Shown piece after piece: positions 7,139 through 14,994 of a DNA stretch of 22,978 nucleotides. The stretch's first letter is position 1; every line of letters starts with the position of its first letter. The stretch is from Treponema sp. UBA4326 (GTDB lineage: Bacteria; Spirochaetota; Spirochaetia; Treponematales; Treponemataceae). The position numbers were made by a program, and so were the translations under genes. The stretch is taken from positions 1 to 22,978 of the forward strand of contig DGTW01000121.1 of NCBI GenBank assembly GCA_002393835.1, written 5' to 3'. Below the pieces are notes generated by a model. That model saw only the letters and a list, made by a program, of their open reading frames with translations, was not told the DNA's origin and ran no database searches.

Positions 7139-7170
7139 GCGGGGACACCCCGCAACGCCCCGATTTTTTT
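7139..7170 (+). terminator. second hairpin with T-run, likely intrinsic terminator
   Basis: GCGGGG-ACA-CCCCGC (7139-7153) is a perfect 6-bp stem with a 3-base loop. The CCCC at 7158-7161 can pair with the same GGGG in a competing stem that abuts GATTTTTTT (T7 at 7164-7170). The compact G/C palindromes between 7084 and 7162 look like a dispersed intergenic element as well as a terminator; that could be settled by counting copies in the genome. Confidence 0.5.
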
Positions 7171-7241
7171 CTTTCACTTAATCAATTCCTTTTCTTCGTT
7201 ATTGTACAAAAAAAAAGCGGTTTATATTTTTCCGACCTCGC

Positions 7242-7247
7242 TATACT
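7242..7247 (+). promoter_or_regulatory. -10 element for the pectate lyase gene
   Basis: TATACT is a good -10 hexamer, 31 bases before the TTG start. The only -35-like sequence, TTTATA (7221-7226), is 15 bases away and weak. Called from the hexamer and from being preceded by terminator hairpins. Confidence 0.35.
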
Positions 7248-7278
7248 GAATTTACTGTATTCAAAAAGGGGAAATATT

Positions 7279-9633
7279 TTGAAAATTACTGCAATTAAAA
7301 AGTTTTTTGCCATGATGGCTTTTTCGGCCTTCATTTTAGCCGGATGTTCCGTGGACTCGGGCGATTCTGCAAGTGGCTCACAGCCTTCAAGCGTTGAGAC
7401 TCCAGAAAAAACAGAGCCTGTAAAGCCTGAAAATCCAAGTGATGAAAACAAGACTGTCAGCGATGTTGATGTGGAAACTGAGTCTGAGATTGTCAGCGAT
7501 TCAATTGCCTGGACTTTCAGCGATTTAGGTTCAGTTTCCATCGAAGGCGTTGCGGCTGATAAAACGAAATTTGCTGATGCTGAGGCTCTTTCGTCTGCAC
7601 CAGTTTCTTATTCAAACTTTTCGGCTATTCCAAATACGAAGGAAGCTAGCAAATATTCCATCAAATCTGATGTCGAATATCCTTCTTCGGACAAGCGGCT
7701 TACGGCAAAAATCAAGGCTTTAGGCTCTGACGGACATACTCCAATTCAGTACAACAAATATGAGTCTTCTGCAACTTGCAAAGTGAGCGGGGCCAGCAAG
7801 GGTGGTCTGCAGCTTTATGATGATGCTTTTGTTATTAATGGCGTTGAAGGGCCTTTCTCAGTTACAATCAATTACGGTGCTAATTCTTCAGACGCAAAGA
7901 CTGACGGCCGTTACGGCTACATCAAAATTGACGGAAGAGAATACGATGATGAGAGCGTAAAAAGCGCAAAATCCCTGTCTTCCAACGGTGTGAGCTTTAC
8001 AGCCCGCTACGATGGAAATCAGACTGTCGATGTAATTGTCGGAGCCGGCCTCGACTTGCCCACCCCCTGCTGGATTCGCCTTTATGATGTCATCATTTCC
8101 CGGGAAGACATCCATACGACCACCGTCACTACGACAACTTATTCTGACGGAAGCAAGAAAATCGTGACTGAAGTAAAAGACTCTTCTGGAAAGCTGGTCT
8201 CTTCTAAAACAGAGACTAAAAACGCCCCTTCATCTTCAAATTCCGGCTCTTCAGAGCCTTCCGTACTTCCTGACCCAACTGACAGCGAGGAATACAAAAA
8301 CGGAAGCAAAATCGGCAGCCGTTCCCGCCTTAGCGAGATTGACACGGCTACCATTACGAATGCAATCCATGTCTCGACAGCCCGGGAGCTGGAGGCGGCT
8401 ATTACTAACGTTCAGGAAGGCGGGGCAATCATCCTTGCGGCCGGAATCTATTCTTTTGACCATCAGCTGAACATAAAATATGGAAACAATGGCTCGGCTT
8501 CAGGCCTTAAATACATCATGCCGGAGAAGGGGGCGAAAGTCACTCTGGATTTTTCTAGCCAGTCTTATGACAAAGACACATCAAAAAATGCCCGGGGACT
8601 TCAGATTGAAGGCGATTACTGGCATGTTTACGGCCTTACGGTTTATGGAGCCGCTGACAACGGCATCTTCGTCTGCGGAAAGCACAATATCGTAGAGCGC
8701 TGTGTCTTGCAGGCAAACCGGGACACCGGCCTTCAAATTAGCCGCAGGTCATCTTCAATCTCAAATTTCGATGAATGGCCGAGCGACAACCTCATTCTTA
8801 ACTGTACTTCTTTTGACAACCACGATCCCGCAACGGATGAAAATGCTGACGGATTCGCCGCAAAACTCACCTGCGGAAACGGAAATGTCTTTGACGGCTG
8901 CATAGCTTACTGCAATTCTGATGACGGCTGGGACTTGTACGCAAAAAGCGCCACAGGCTCTATCGGAGTCGTAACAATCAAAAACTGTGTCGCTTTCGGA
9001 AACGGAAAACTCACTGCCGGCTCTTCTTTTGCTAACGGAGACATGAACGGCTTTAAGCTCGGTGGCTCAAACAACGCCGTTCCAACGCCCCATGTAGTCT
9101 ACAACAGTATGGCCTTTGGCAACGGAAAGGACGGCTTTACTGACAATGGAAACGGCGGAGCCTTGCAAATCTACAACTGCACTAGCTTCGGAAACCAGAA
9201 TTCCAACTTCAATTTCTACCGAACCTATGCTGGCGGCCTCTTTAAAAGGCTTGTCAGTATGCTTGGAAGCGTAAGCCCAAAGCAGGTGGACAAATTCGGC
9301 GGAAAAGATAATGAGTGCTCTGTTGCGGCAAAAATTTCTGATTCAGTTTTCGTCTTGGACAAAAGCAAGAAAATCTTCTCTTTCATTAAGGACGAAACCG
9401 AAATTTTTAACGGAAGCAAACTCGGCAAGAATGTTTCAGACCCTTATTCCAGCGAAATTGTCTCCGCTACAGCTCCTGTCGCCGATGCCAGCTTGGACTC
9501 AGCCTGCCGCAACGAAGACGGAACAATCAATATGAAAGGCTTCCTTGAAATAAAGGAAGGCTCGGCCTACGAAGGAATGGGAGCTAAGTTCGGCTCAGAA
9601 GCCTACCAGATTTTGCCAGTCACACTGAAATAG
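7279..9633 (+). CDS. lipid-anchored pectate lyase, polysaccharide lyase family 9
   Basis: 784-residue lipoprotein predicted to cleave polygalacturonate by Ca2+-dependent beta-elimination at the cell surface. Signal peptide with lipobox LAGC (C23), then an acidic linker (24-75), a beta-rich module (about 76-277) opening with AWTF and closing with WIRLYDVIIS, a Thr/Ser-rich linker (278-360), then a parallel beta-helix (from about 363). The helix carries the PL9 signatures: ADGFAAK (D524), DDGWD (D548, D549, D552) and NGFKLGG (K593). The spacing of the four aspartates (0, 24, 25, 28) equals that of the Ca2+ ligands of Erwinia Pel9A (D209, D233, D234, D237), and K593 matches the catalytic lysine K273 after a small insertion. 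The start is TTG at 7279: AAGGGG sits 7 bases upstream and it gives a complete signal peptide, whereas the first ATG codons (residues 12-13) would remove its charged end. A terminator follows. Confidence 0.92.
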   Translation: MKITAIKKFFAMMAFSAFILAGCSVDSGDSASGSQPSSVETPEKTEPVKPENPSDENKTVSDVDVETESEIVSDSIAWTFSDLGSVSIEGVAADKTKFADAEALSSAPVSYSNFSAIPNTKEASKYSIKSDVEYPSSDKRLTAKIKALGSDGHTPIQYNKYESSATCKVSGASKGGLQLYDDAFVINGVEGPFSVTINYGANSSDAKTDGRYGYIKIDGREYDDESVKSAKSLSSNGVSFTARYDGNQTVDVIVGAGLDLPTPCWIRLYDVIISREDIHTTTVTTTTYSDGSKKIVTEVKDSSGKLVSSKTETKNAPSSSNSGSSEPSVLPDPTDSEEYKNGSKIGSRSRLSEIDTATITNAIHVSTARELEAAITNVQEGGAIILAAGIYSFDHQLNIKYGNNGSASGLKYIMPEKGAKVTLDFSSQSYDKDTSKNARGLQIEGDYWHVYGLTVYGAADNGIFVCGKHNIVERCVLQANRDTGLQISRRSSSISNFDEWPSDNLILNCTSFDNHDPATDENADGFAAKLTCGNGNVFDGCIAYCNSDDGWDLYAKSATGSIGVVTIKNCVAFGNGKLTAGSSFANGDMNGFKLGGSNNAVPTPHVVYNSMAFGNGKDGFTDNGNGGALQIYNCTSFGNQNSNFNFYRTYAGGLFKRLVSMLGSVSPKQVDKFGGKDNECSVAAKISDSVFVLDKSKKIFSFIKDETEIFNGSKLGKNVSDPYSSEIVSATAPVADASLDSACRNEDGTINMKGFLEIKEGSAYEGMGAKFGSEAYQILPVTLK

Positions 9634-9658
9634 CAAAAAATCTCTCAAATTCTTAAAT

Positions 9659-9698
9659 AATCCCGTCATTCATAAGAAAATGATGGGATTTTTCTTTT
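9659..9698 (+). terminator. intrinsic terminator after the pectate lyase gene
   Basis: AATCCCGTCATT (9659-9670) pairs with AATGATGGGATT (9679-9690) in a 12-bp stem with one G-T wobble and an 8-base loop. A T-rich run (TTTTTCTTTTT) ends the structure. It should separate the lyase transcript from the lipoprotein operon. Confidence 0.85.
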
Positions 9699-9746
9699 TA
9701 AATTCTTATTCTTGTGTCTGAAAAGTACAATTATCTGAAAGTTTTG

Positions 9747-9775
9747 TTGTTTTCCGATTTGTTAAAATATATAAT
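9747..9775 (+). promoter_or_regulatory. sigma70-type promoter of the lipoprotein operon
   Basis: TTGTTT (9747-9752), a 17-base spacer and a perfect TATAAT (9770-9775). It lies in a very A/T-rich tract after the terminator and predicts a start near 9782 and a leader of about 42 bases. No comparable promoter is seen in the 10-16 bp gaps between the following lipoprotein genes, so this one may drive the whole operon. Confidence 0.65.
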
Positions 9776-9823
9776 GACAATTTTTTTCAATAAAAAAGTA
9801 TGCATAAAAAAAAGGGGGCATAT

Positions 9824-11119
9824 ATGAAAAAACTAAGGAAGACATTCGCACTTTTGCTCGCGATGTCTCTTGTATATGTAGGGGGAGGGGTATTCTTTTC
9901 GTGCTCGTCAGACAGTGGGGACGATGACAGTCCAGCAAGTCCGTCTAAACCTGTTGACGACAAGAGCGGGCCGAGCGTGCAGCCTGTAAACCCGGACAAT
10001 CCTCAAAATCCAGATAATCCTGAAACACCGGACAATCCGCAAAATCCAGACAATCCTGAAAAGGCCGTCACTGGCGTTGAGCTTAACAAAAGCGAGCTTG
10101 AACTCAATCGCTGGGCAGAAGAGACTTTGACCGCCATCGTAATCCCTGAGGATGCCGCAGACAAGAGCGTAAGCTGGTCTAGCTCGGACGAATCAGTTGT
10201 AAAAGTCGTTGACGGCAAAATTACTGCCCTTGCAGCTGGAAGCGCAAGCGTTACCGTAAAGACAAATGACGGCGAAAAGACAGCAAGTGCCAGCGTAACC
10301 GTAAAACCAGTCTTTGTTTCAGCTGGAAAATATAATCTCAGTACGACTTCCGTAGAAGGCTTTAGCGTTGACGGAACTTCTGGCGGAAACTGGGCTGCAA
10401 TTACTACTACTGACGGCTCTGGCTTTCAGGTTCACGACAACATCCTCATAACCTCAAAAATAGACTCAAACGGTGCCAACCTTTACAGCGATGCTAAAAA
10501 AGGAATCATGTCGTTTAGCCTCGAAAGGGCAATGAAAGTAACTTTTGCTGGAAAGAACGGCAGCTTTGCACAAACCGGTAAAATTCAGACTGAAAATGGC
10601 GCAATCATATCAAAGAAGGCTGAAAATGCCACTGTCGCAGAAAACGGTCTTTCCGCAACTATTGGCGACGAAGTTTCAAAATCAGCCATTCTTTATCTTG
10701 ACGCAGGCGATTATACAGTCATCGGTAATGCAAGCAGCTCATTCAAATTGCAGACCATCGTTTTTGAAGAAGCAAAACTTACCCCGGATCCAAACTCTGG
10801 CCTCAGCGTGGAGACAGGCTGGATGACCGAAGAAATCAAGCTTGAAATCGATTCAGAAAATCCGCATAAAATTAATCTTCTGCTTCCGGAGGGTGTGGAG
10901 CTTGCTGACGACGAAATTGAATGGCTGATGTTCGGTGAGCTTACCAATGTAAAAGGAAAGAGCTTTGTATTGGATGATAGCGTAAAAGTTTATGGTGGAG
11001 ACAATCTTTCTTCAGATTGGTCGGGCTTTGAGCCAGGAAAATCTTATATGATTCAGGCCGATTTTGAAATTGACGGCATTTTGTATGCCTCTAGCCCAAT
11101 CACCATTATCTATCAGTAA
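9824..11119 (+). CDS. lipoprotein 1: Big_2 domain, CBM-like module, shared C-terminal domain
   Basis: 431-residue predicted surface lipoprotein. The start at 9824 has AAGGGGG 5 bases upstream; an in-frame ATG at 9800 would add eight polar residues and has no ribosome site. The signal peptide ends at C27 (VFFSC; phenylalanine at -3 is atypical but tolerated in spirochaetes). Next come an acidic Ser-rich stretch, a proline-rich spacer of two NPDNPQNPDNPE-type 12-mers (56-79), a bacterial Ig-like group 2 domain (82-161, core SVSWSSSDESVVKV and TVKTNDGEKTASASVTV), and a beta-rich module (163-318, from SAGKYNLS to KLQTIVFEE) that recurs in lipoprotein 3. After a TPDPN linker (320-324) comes the C-terminal domain shared with the next three genes (EWLMFG ... 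GILYASSPITIIY). It lacks their long N-terminal domain. A glycan-binding role is inferred from architecture and the adjacent lyase. Confidence 0.85.
   Translation: MKKLRKTFALLLAMSLVYVGGGVFFSCSSDSGDDDSPASPSKPVDDKSGPSVQPVNPDNPQNPDNPETPDNPQNPDNPEKAVTGVELNKSELELNRWAEETLTAIVIPEDAADKSVSWSSSDESVVKVVDGKITALAAGSASVTVKTNDGEKTASASVTVKPVFVSAGKYNLSTTSVEGFSVDGTSGGNWAAITTTDGSGFQVHDNILITSKIDSNGANLYSDAKKGIMSFSLERAMKVTFAGKNGSFAQTGKIQTENGAIISKKAENATVAENGLSATIGDEVSKSAILYLDAGDYTVIGNASSSFKLQTIVFEEAKLTPDPNSGLSVETGWMTEEIKLEIDSENPHKINLLLPEGVELADDEIEWLMFGELTNVKGKSFVLDDSVKVYGGDNLSSDWSGFEPGKSYMIQADFEIDGILYASSPITIIYQ
9989..10060 (+). repeat. two 36-bp direct repeats encoding a Pro/Asn/Asp spacer
   Basis: Two adjacent 36-base units (9989-10024 and 10025-10060) encode NPDNPQNPDNPE and TPDNPQNPDNPE. 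Each unit is itself built from shorter xNPDNP pieces. The repeat forms an extended spacer between the lipid anchor and the first Ig-like domain and is prone to length change. Confidence 0.85.
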
Positions 11120-11135
11120 AAAAAAGGAGCGAAGC

Positions 11136-14100
11136 ATGAAAAAACTGACTTTTGCAAAAGCATTGTTCGCTGCCCTCTCTTTGACTCTTGCTCTTCCGGG
11201 CTGTTCTGATTTTGAAGGCTCAGATTCTGCAAGTCAGGTGCAGACACAAGGTAATAAAATAGCATTGAGAATTTCAGCAGGAAACGGCTATGGTCGAATG
11301 GCTCTTCCTGATGAAAGCGAGATAAAACTTGCTGAATACAAATACGGCCTCTCTGTCATCAGTGACGGCGAAAAGACAAGTCTCTTGAAGAAAGGTTGTG
11401 TCTCCTACAGTGAGCTTATTTCAGAGAATTCAATTTATATAGAAGAAGGAACATACAACTTCATTCTCGAAGCATACGATGAAGACGAGGTGATTCTTGC
11501 CGGAAGTCTTGCAGAGGTAAAAATTTCCGAGACAGATAATTCCCTTTCATTCAGGCTTTTTGCAGTCAGTTCAGAGAATTTGACTGCAAATGTAAGCATT
11601 GATGTTGAGCTTCCAGCCGGTTATGGTGCTAACTGCATTATTGCCAAGCTTTATCCAGTAGCAGAAGGTGAAGCATCAAGTGAAATTTTACTTCATCCAG
11701 AAAATGACAGCGAAAGGGACGCATTTACGCTGAACACTGTGGAAGGCGATGACTCAAAACTTACCACAAGTATTTCGGCAGCAATTCCGGCAGGACAGGG
11801 CAGCCTTCTCCTTATTGCCCATGATGAAGACGACAATGAAATCGGCAGGGATTTGCTCACTGTCTATGCGGTAAAAGGCATTACTTCTTACGACAAACGA
11901 AGTATTCCACTTACAAGCTACAAGGCAACCGTGAATGTAATTACAGATGCTGCTTCGCCTGTAGTTACCCTCAAAAACAAGAAAATTCCTGCAGCCCAGG
12001 CAATCAAACTTTCTACCAAAAACCCGGAAAGCCCATTCACCTTTAGCGGATATGTTCCCATGGGTGAATACGATGTCTTTGTAAATGATGACGCTCACGG
12101 TTCCCTTACGAACGCAAGCCCTCTCAATGTAGACACGGACCTTACCCTTCAGTCAATTTCGGCCGAATGGAAAAACGAAAGTCAGCCTACATTCTATGTT
12201 GGCGATGATGAAGACAATATTCTCGCAGCCCTTAGCGTAAAGGGACTTTATAAAGACTCTGACAATAACGAAAAAACTCAGGAAATTCCTTCTGGCTACT
12301 CGCTTTCTGGCTACGATCCTTCAAGCAGGGAGCTGAGTCAGACAGTAAAAGTCACTTATGCCGGAAAAGAATCTGAAGAATTCACGGTGAATTTGACTGC
12401 AATCGCTGTAGAAAGCATAGTAATCAAAAATACTCCGGCAAAAAAAGTTTACAAAACAGGCGATGAGCTTGATTTGACAGGCCTTGTCATCACTCCGACC
12501 ATGAACAACGGAAAAAGCGGCGATGACATCGCTTATTCTGAGGCAAACAAAGATGATTTCGCAGTAAGCGGATTCAGCACGGAGGAGCTGGCAAAGGAAT
12601 TGTCTGTGACAATCACATACGCAGGAATTTCTACGGCCACGGACAGTTTCAAAATTCAGGTTATCCAAGTGGCTGGAATCGAAATCATTTCTCTTCCGAC
12701 AAAAACTGTTTACAAGAACGGCGAAGAACTGAATTTGGAAGGCTTAAAGGTAAACGCTTTCTATACCGATGGGGAAGACTCTGATTTGTATCCGACAGAT
12801 GTATCTAACGAAGTAAAAGTCAGCCGGTATAATAAAAATAAGGACGGTAAGCAGGAACTTCTGGTCGAGTATTCTGAAAATGTATGTATTGTAAACAAAA
12901 CATTCGATGTCACCGTTTTGCATGTCTTCTCACAGACAATGACACTGGACTTTACTGCTGACGGAAAAGCGGCTTCTGAATGGAATGAAGTTCCCGTGAC
13001 AAGCACACAAGGCTCAGCTCTTGTAAGCCGCTCGGACTCTTCTTACACGGGCTATCTGGGCAAAAAATTCTGGCTTTGTGATGGCCTTTATGCTGAGTAC
13101 AGGAGCGGTCTTGGCTACACAAACAGCGAAAAAGACAGCACTCACGATTCGACAGACTTCGTAAAAGCCCTTGAGACCGAGGCAATCAGCGGTCCCTTTG
13201 AGCTTTCAGTTACAGAAGCTACGAATAAAGCTGGGCGAACCTTCAAGATTTATGTAAGCTCAAGCAAGGATAACTTGTGGAATGAAGAAAATTGTAAGTT
13301 GAGTGAAGCCTTGGGAGCAAAAACCCACACACTTTCATATTCAGAAAGCGGAGATGTCTACATCGGAATCGGTACACTGCCTGGCGATGACAAAACCGTC
13401 TACACTTCATTGCAGAAAATCCTCCTCAAAAGTGATGTCGCCATCCCGGAAGATGTCTTCCCGGCAACAGGCATTGCCTTCACTAACAGCCAAATCGAAA
13501 ATGGCCAGCTTACGCTCACAAAAGATTCAATCGCTCAGGAAGGCTTCTTGCTTACTGCTCTTGTCACTCCGAGCTACGCAAGCGACAAAAGCATTTCTTA
13601 CAGCATAAGCGGAAACACAAGCGTTTCTGTAAGCGAGACAGGTCTTGTAACAGTGGATCCTTCTATGAGCGCCAACGAAACTGTGACAATCACTGCAAAG
13701 GCAAACGGAGCTTCTGATGTAAGCACTACGCTCACTCTTTCGGTTAAGGCTGTGGCTGACGATACTGATCAGGTTGCCCAGACGAAAAACGAGCTTTTGT
13801 CTGCCCTCGGAACATTTGCTTATGGAAATACGGCTGTCGTCGTGGATAATGCAAATGCCCTCATTGATGCGACAAGTTTCACATACACGGAGGTTGAAGT
13901 CACACCTTCTGTAAACGCAGAGACAGGTCTTCTTACCTTCACAATCAAAAAAGGTCAGGTAAGCGAGAACGTAACTGTAGAATATACAGAAAGTCTGGCA
14001 AAGGCTCAGGTGGCAGAGACCGTGAATGCAATCAAGGCTTTTTCTGCCTTTGCATGGAAAACTGACGCTGCAAGCACAAAAACGGCTCTTGATGAGGCAA

Positions 14101-14978
14101 TTTCTTCTATAAATGCTGCTGATGTCACAGTTTCTACAGTGACAGGAAAAAACAGCGACGGCCTTGAAACTGTCACCGTGACTGTTGCAAATAAGATTAT
14201 CCAGAGCGTAAGTGACAGCTCACTTGTGCTGGAAGCTCCGAGATTTGAAATTGTTGCAGACGGAACAAAATCATATTTAATGCTGAAGGCTAAATCTTAC
14301 GCATACTCTCTCAAAAAGGAAAACTTGACCGAAAAGACAGGAGAAAATGCCTGGTCAGCTGTTTCGGCAGATAAGTGGGTTGAAAAGACCGGAACAGAGG
14401 TTTTCAAAGAGAAGATTTCTGCCTTTAACATGTCTGAGACTGCAAGGACGATTACACTGAACGTCCAAAATGTTTATTCAGCAGACTTGTATGTTTACGG
14501 AAATACAAAAGACCGAAACTTCACCGTAAAAGTTGGTTCTGGTAATGCCATGACATTCACTCACAAAGGAAGCGGAGACGAGAAATTCTCATTTGAAACG
14601 GGAACTCTGGACAAGGTGACTATTACGATTGCTGGAGGTGGTTTATCTGTCTATCCTCTGGGAATCATCCTCTACGCCCCCGACGGCGAGGCTTCTTCTG
14701 TTGATGTTGGCACAAACTTACCAAAAAGCGACATCATTCTTGCCGCCGACACAGAGAATGGCAATAAATTCATCGTATCAGGTGAGCCTGTCATTTCTGG
14801 CGCTACAATCACCTGGTATGTTGACGATGTGGCTCAGACTTCTGGAATTTCAGCTGGCCTGGTGGAGGGGGACACATTCACCCTTTCTGGAATCGCTGGC
14901 AGAACCTATGAAGTTCGGGTTGATGTGGAATTGAATGGAATTATTTATTCTCAGTCAAAATCTGTAATGTATCAATAA
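11136..14978 (+). CDS. lipoprotein 2: giant multi-Ig, CBM-like surface protein
   Basis: 1280 residues. The start at 11136 follows AAGGAG at 6-base spacing; an earlier in-frame ATG at 11064 overlaps lipoprotein 1 and would bury the signal peptide. Lipobox LPGC (C23), then the N-terminal domain shared with lipoproteins 3-5 (about 40-260: RMALP, EEGTYNF, YAVKGIT), a second shared module (263-345: GYVPMGEYDV), three Big_3-like repeats (about 345-420, 424-510, 513-597; KVYKTGDELDLTGL and TVYKNGEELNLEGL), a CBM-like module (600-768), a Big_2-like domain (777-870), a roughly 70-residue duplicated segment (878-950, 955-1020), a second CBM-like module (1030-1182), and the shared C-terminal domain (1205-1280: TWYVDD ... 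NGIIYSQS). No enzyme motif was found. The gap to lipoprotein 1 is 16 bp. The family is not one I can name as a whole; a binding or adhesion role is inferred. Confidence 0.88.
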   Translation: MKKLTFAKALFAALSLTLALPGCSDFEGSDSASQVQTQGNKIALRISAGNGYGRMALPDESEIKLAEYKYGLSVISDGEKTSLLKKGCVSYSELISENSIYIEEGTYNFILEAYDEDEVILAGSLAEVKISETDNSLSFRLFAVSSENLTANVSIDVELPAGYGANCIIAKLYPVAEGEASSEILLHPENDSERDAFTLNTVEGDDSKLTTSISAAIPAGQGSLLLIAHDEDDNEIGRDLLTVYAVKGITSYDKRSIPLTSYKATVNVITDAASPVVTLKNKKIPAAQAIKLSTKNPESPFTFSGYVPMGEYDVFVNDDAHGSLTNASPLNVDTDLTLQSISAEWKNESQPTFYVGDDEDNILAALSVKGLYKDSDNNEKTQEIPSGYSLSGYDPSSRELSQTVKVTYAGKESEEFTVNLTAIAVESIVIKNTPAKKVYKTGDELDLTGLVITPTMNNGKSGDDIAYSEANKDDFAVSGFSTEELAKELSVTITYAGISTATDSFKIQVIQVAGIEIISLPTKTVYKNGEELNLEGLKVNAFYTDGEDSDLYPTDVSNEVKVSRYNKNKDGKQELLVEYSENVCIVNKTFDVTVLHVFSQTMTLDFTADGKAASEWNEVPVTSTQGSALVSRSDSSYTGYLGKKFWLCDGLYAEYRSGLGYTNSEKDSTHDSTDFVKALETEAISGPFELSVTEATNKAGRTFKIYVSSSKDNLWNEENCKLSEALGAKTHTLSYSESGDVYIGIGTLPGDDKTVYTSLQKILLKSDVAIPEDVFPATGIAFTNSQIENGQLTLTKDSIAQEGFLLTALVTPSYASDKSISYSISGNTSVSVSETGLVTVDPSMSANETVTITAKANGASDVSTTLTLSVKAVADDTDQVAQTKNELLSALGTFAYGNTAVVVDNANALIDATSFTYTEVEVTPSVNAETGLLTFTIKKGQVSENVTVEYTESLAKAQVAETVNAIKAFSAFAWKTDAASTKTALDEAISSINAADVTVSTVTGKNSDGLETVTVTVANKIIQSVSDSSLVLEAPRFEIVADGTKSYLMLKAKSYAYSLKKENLTEKTGENAWSAVSADKWVEKTGTEVFKEKISAFNMSETARTITLNVQNVYSADLYVYGNTKDRNFTVKVGSGNAMTFTHKGSGDEKFSFETGTLDKVTITIAGGGLSVYPLGIILYAPDGEASSVDVGTNLPKSDIILAADTENGNKFIVSGEPVISGATITWYVDDVAQTSGISAGLVEGDTFTLSGIAGRTYEVRVDVELNGIIYSQSKSVMYQ

Positions 14979-14994
14979 GTGAGAGGACAGGAAG

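Noticed and set aside
11064..11135. Upstream start for lipoprotein 2 adding 24 residues
   Set aside because: It would overlap lipoprotein 1 and bury the signal peptide; AAGGAG precedes the ATG at 11136. The same reasoning removes the extra starts at 18917 and 9800.
11754..12098. Antisense open frame opposite lipoprotein 2
   Set aside because: Shadow frame: no recognisable domain, no initiation signals, biased composition.
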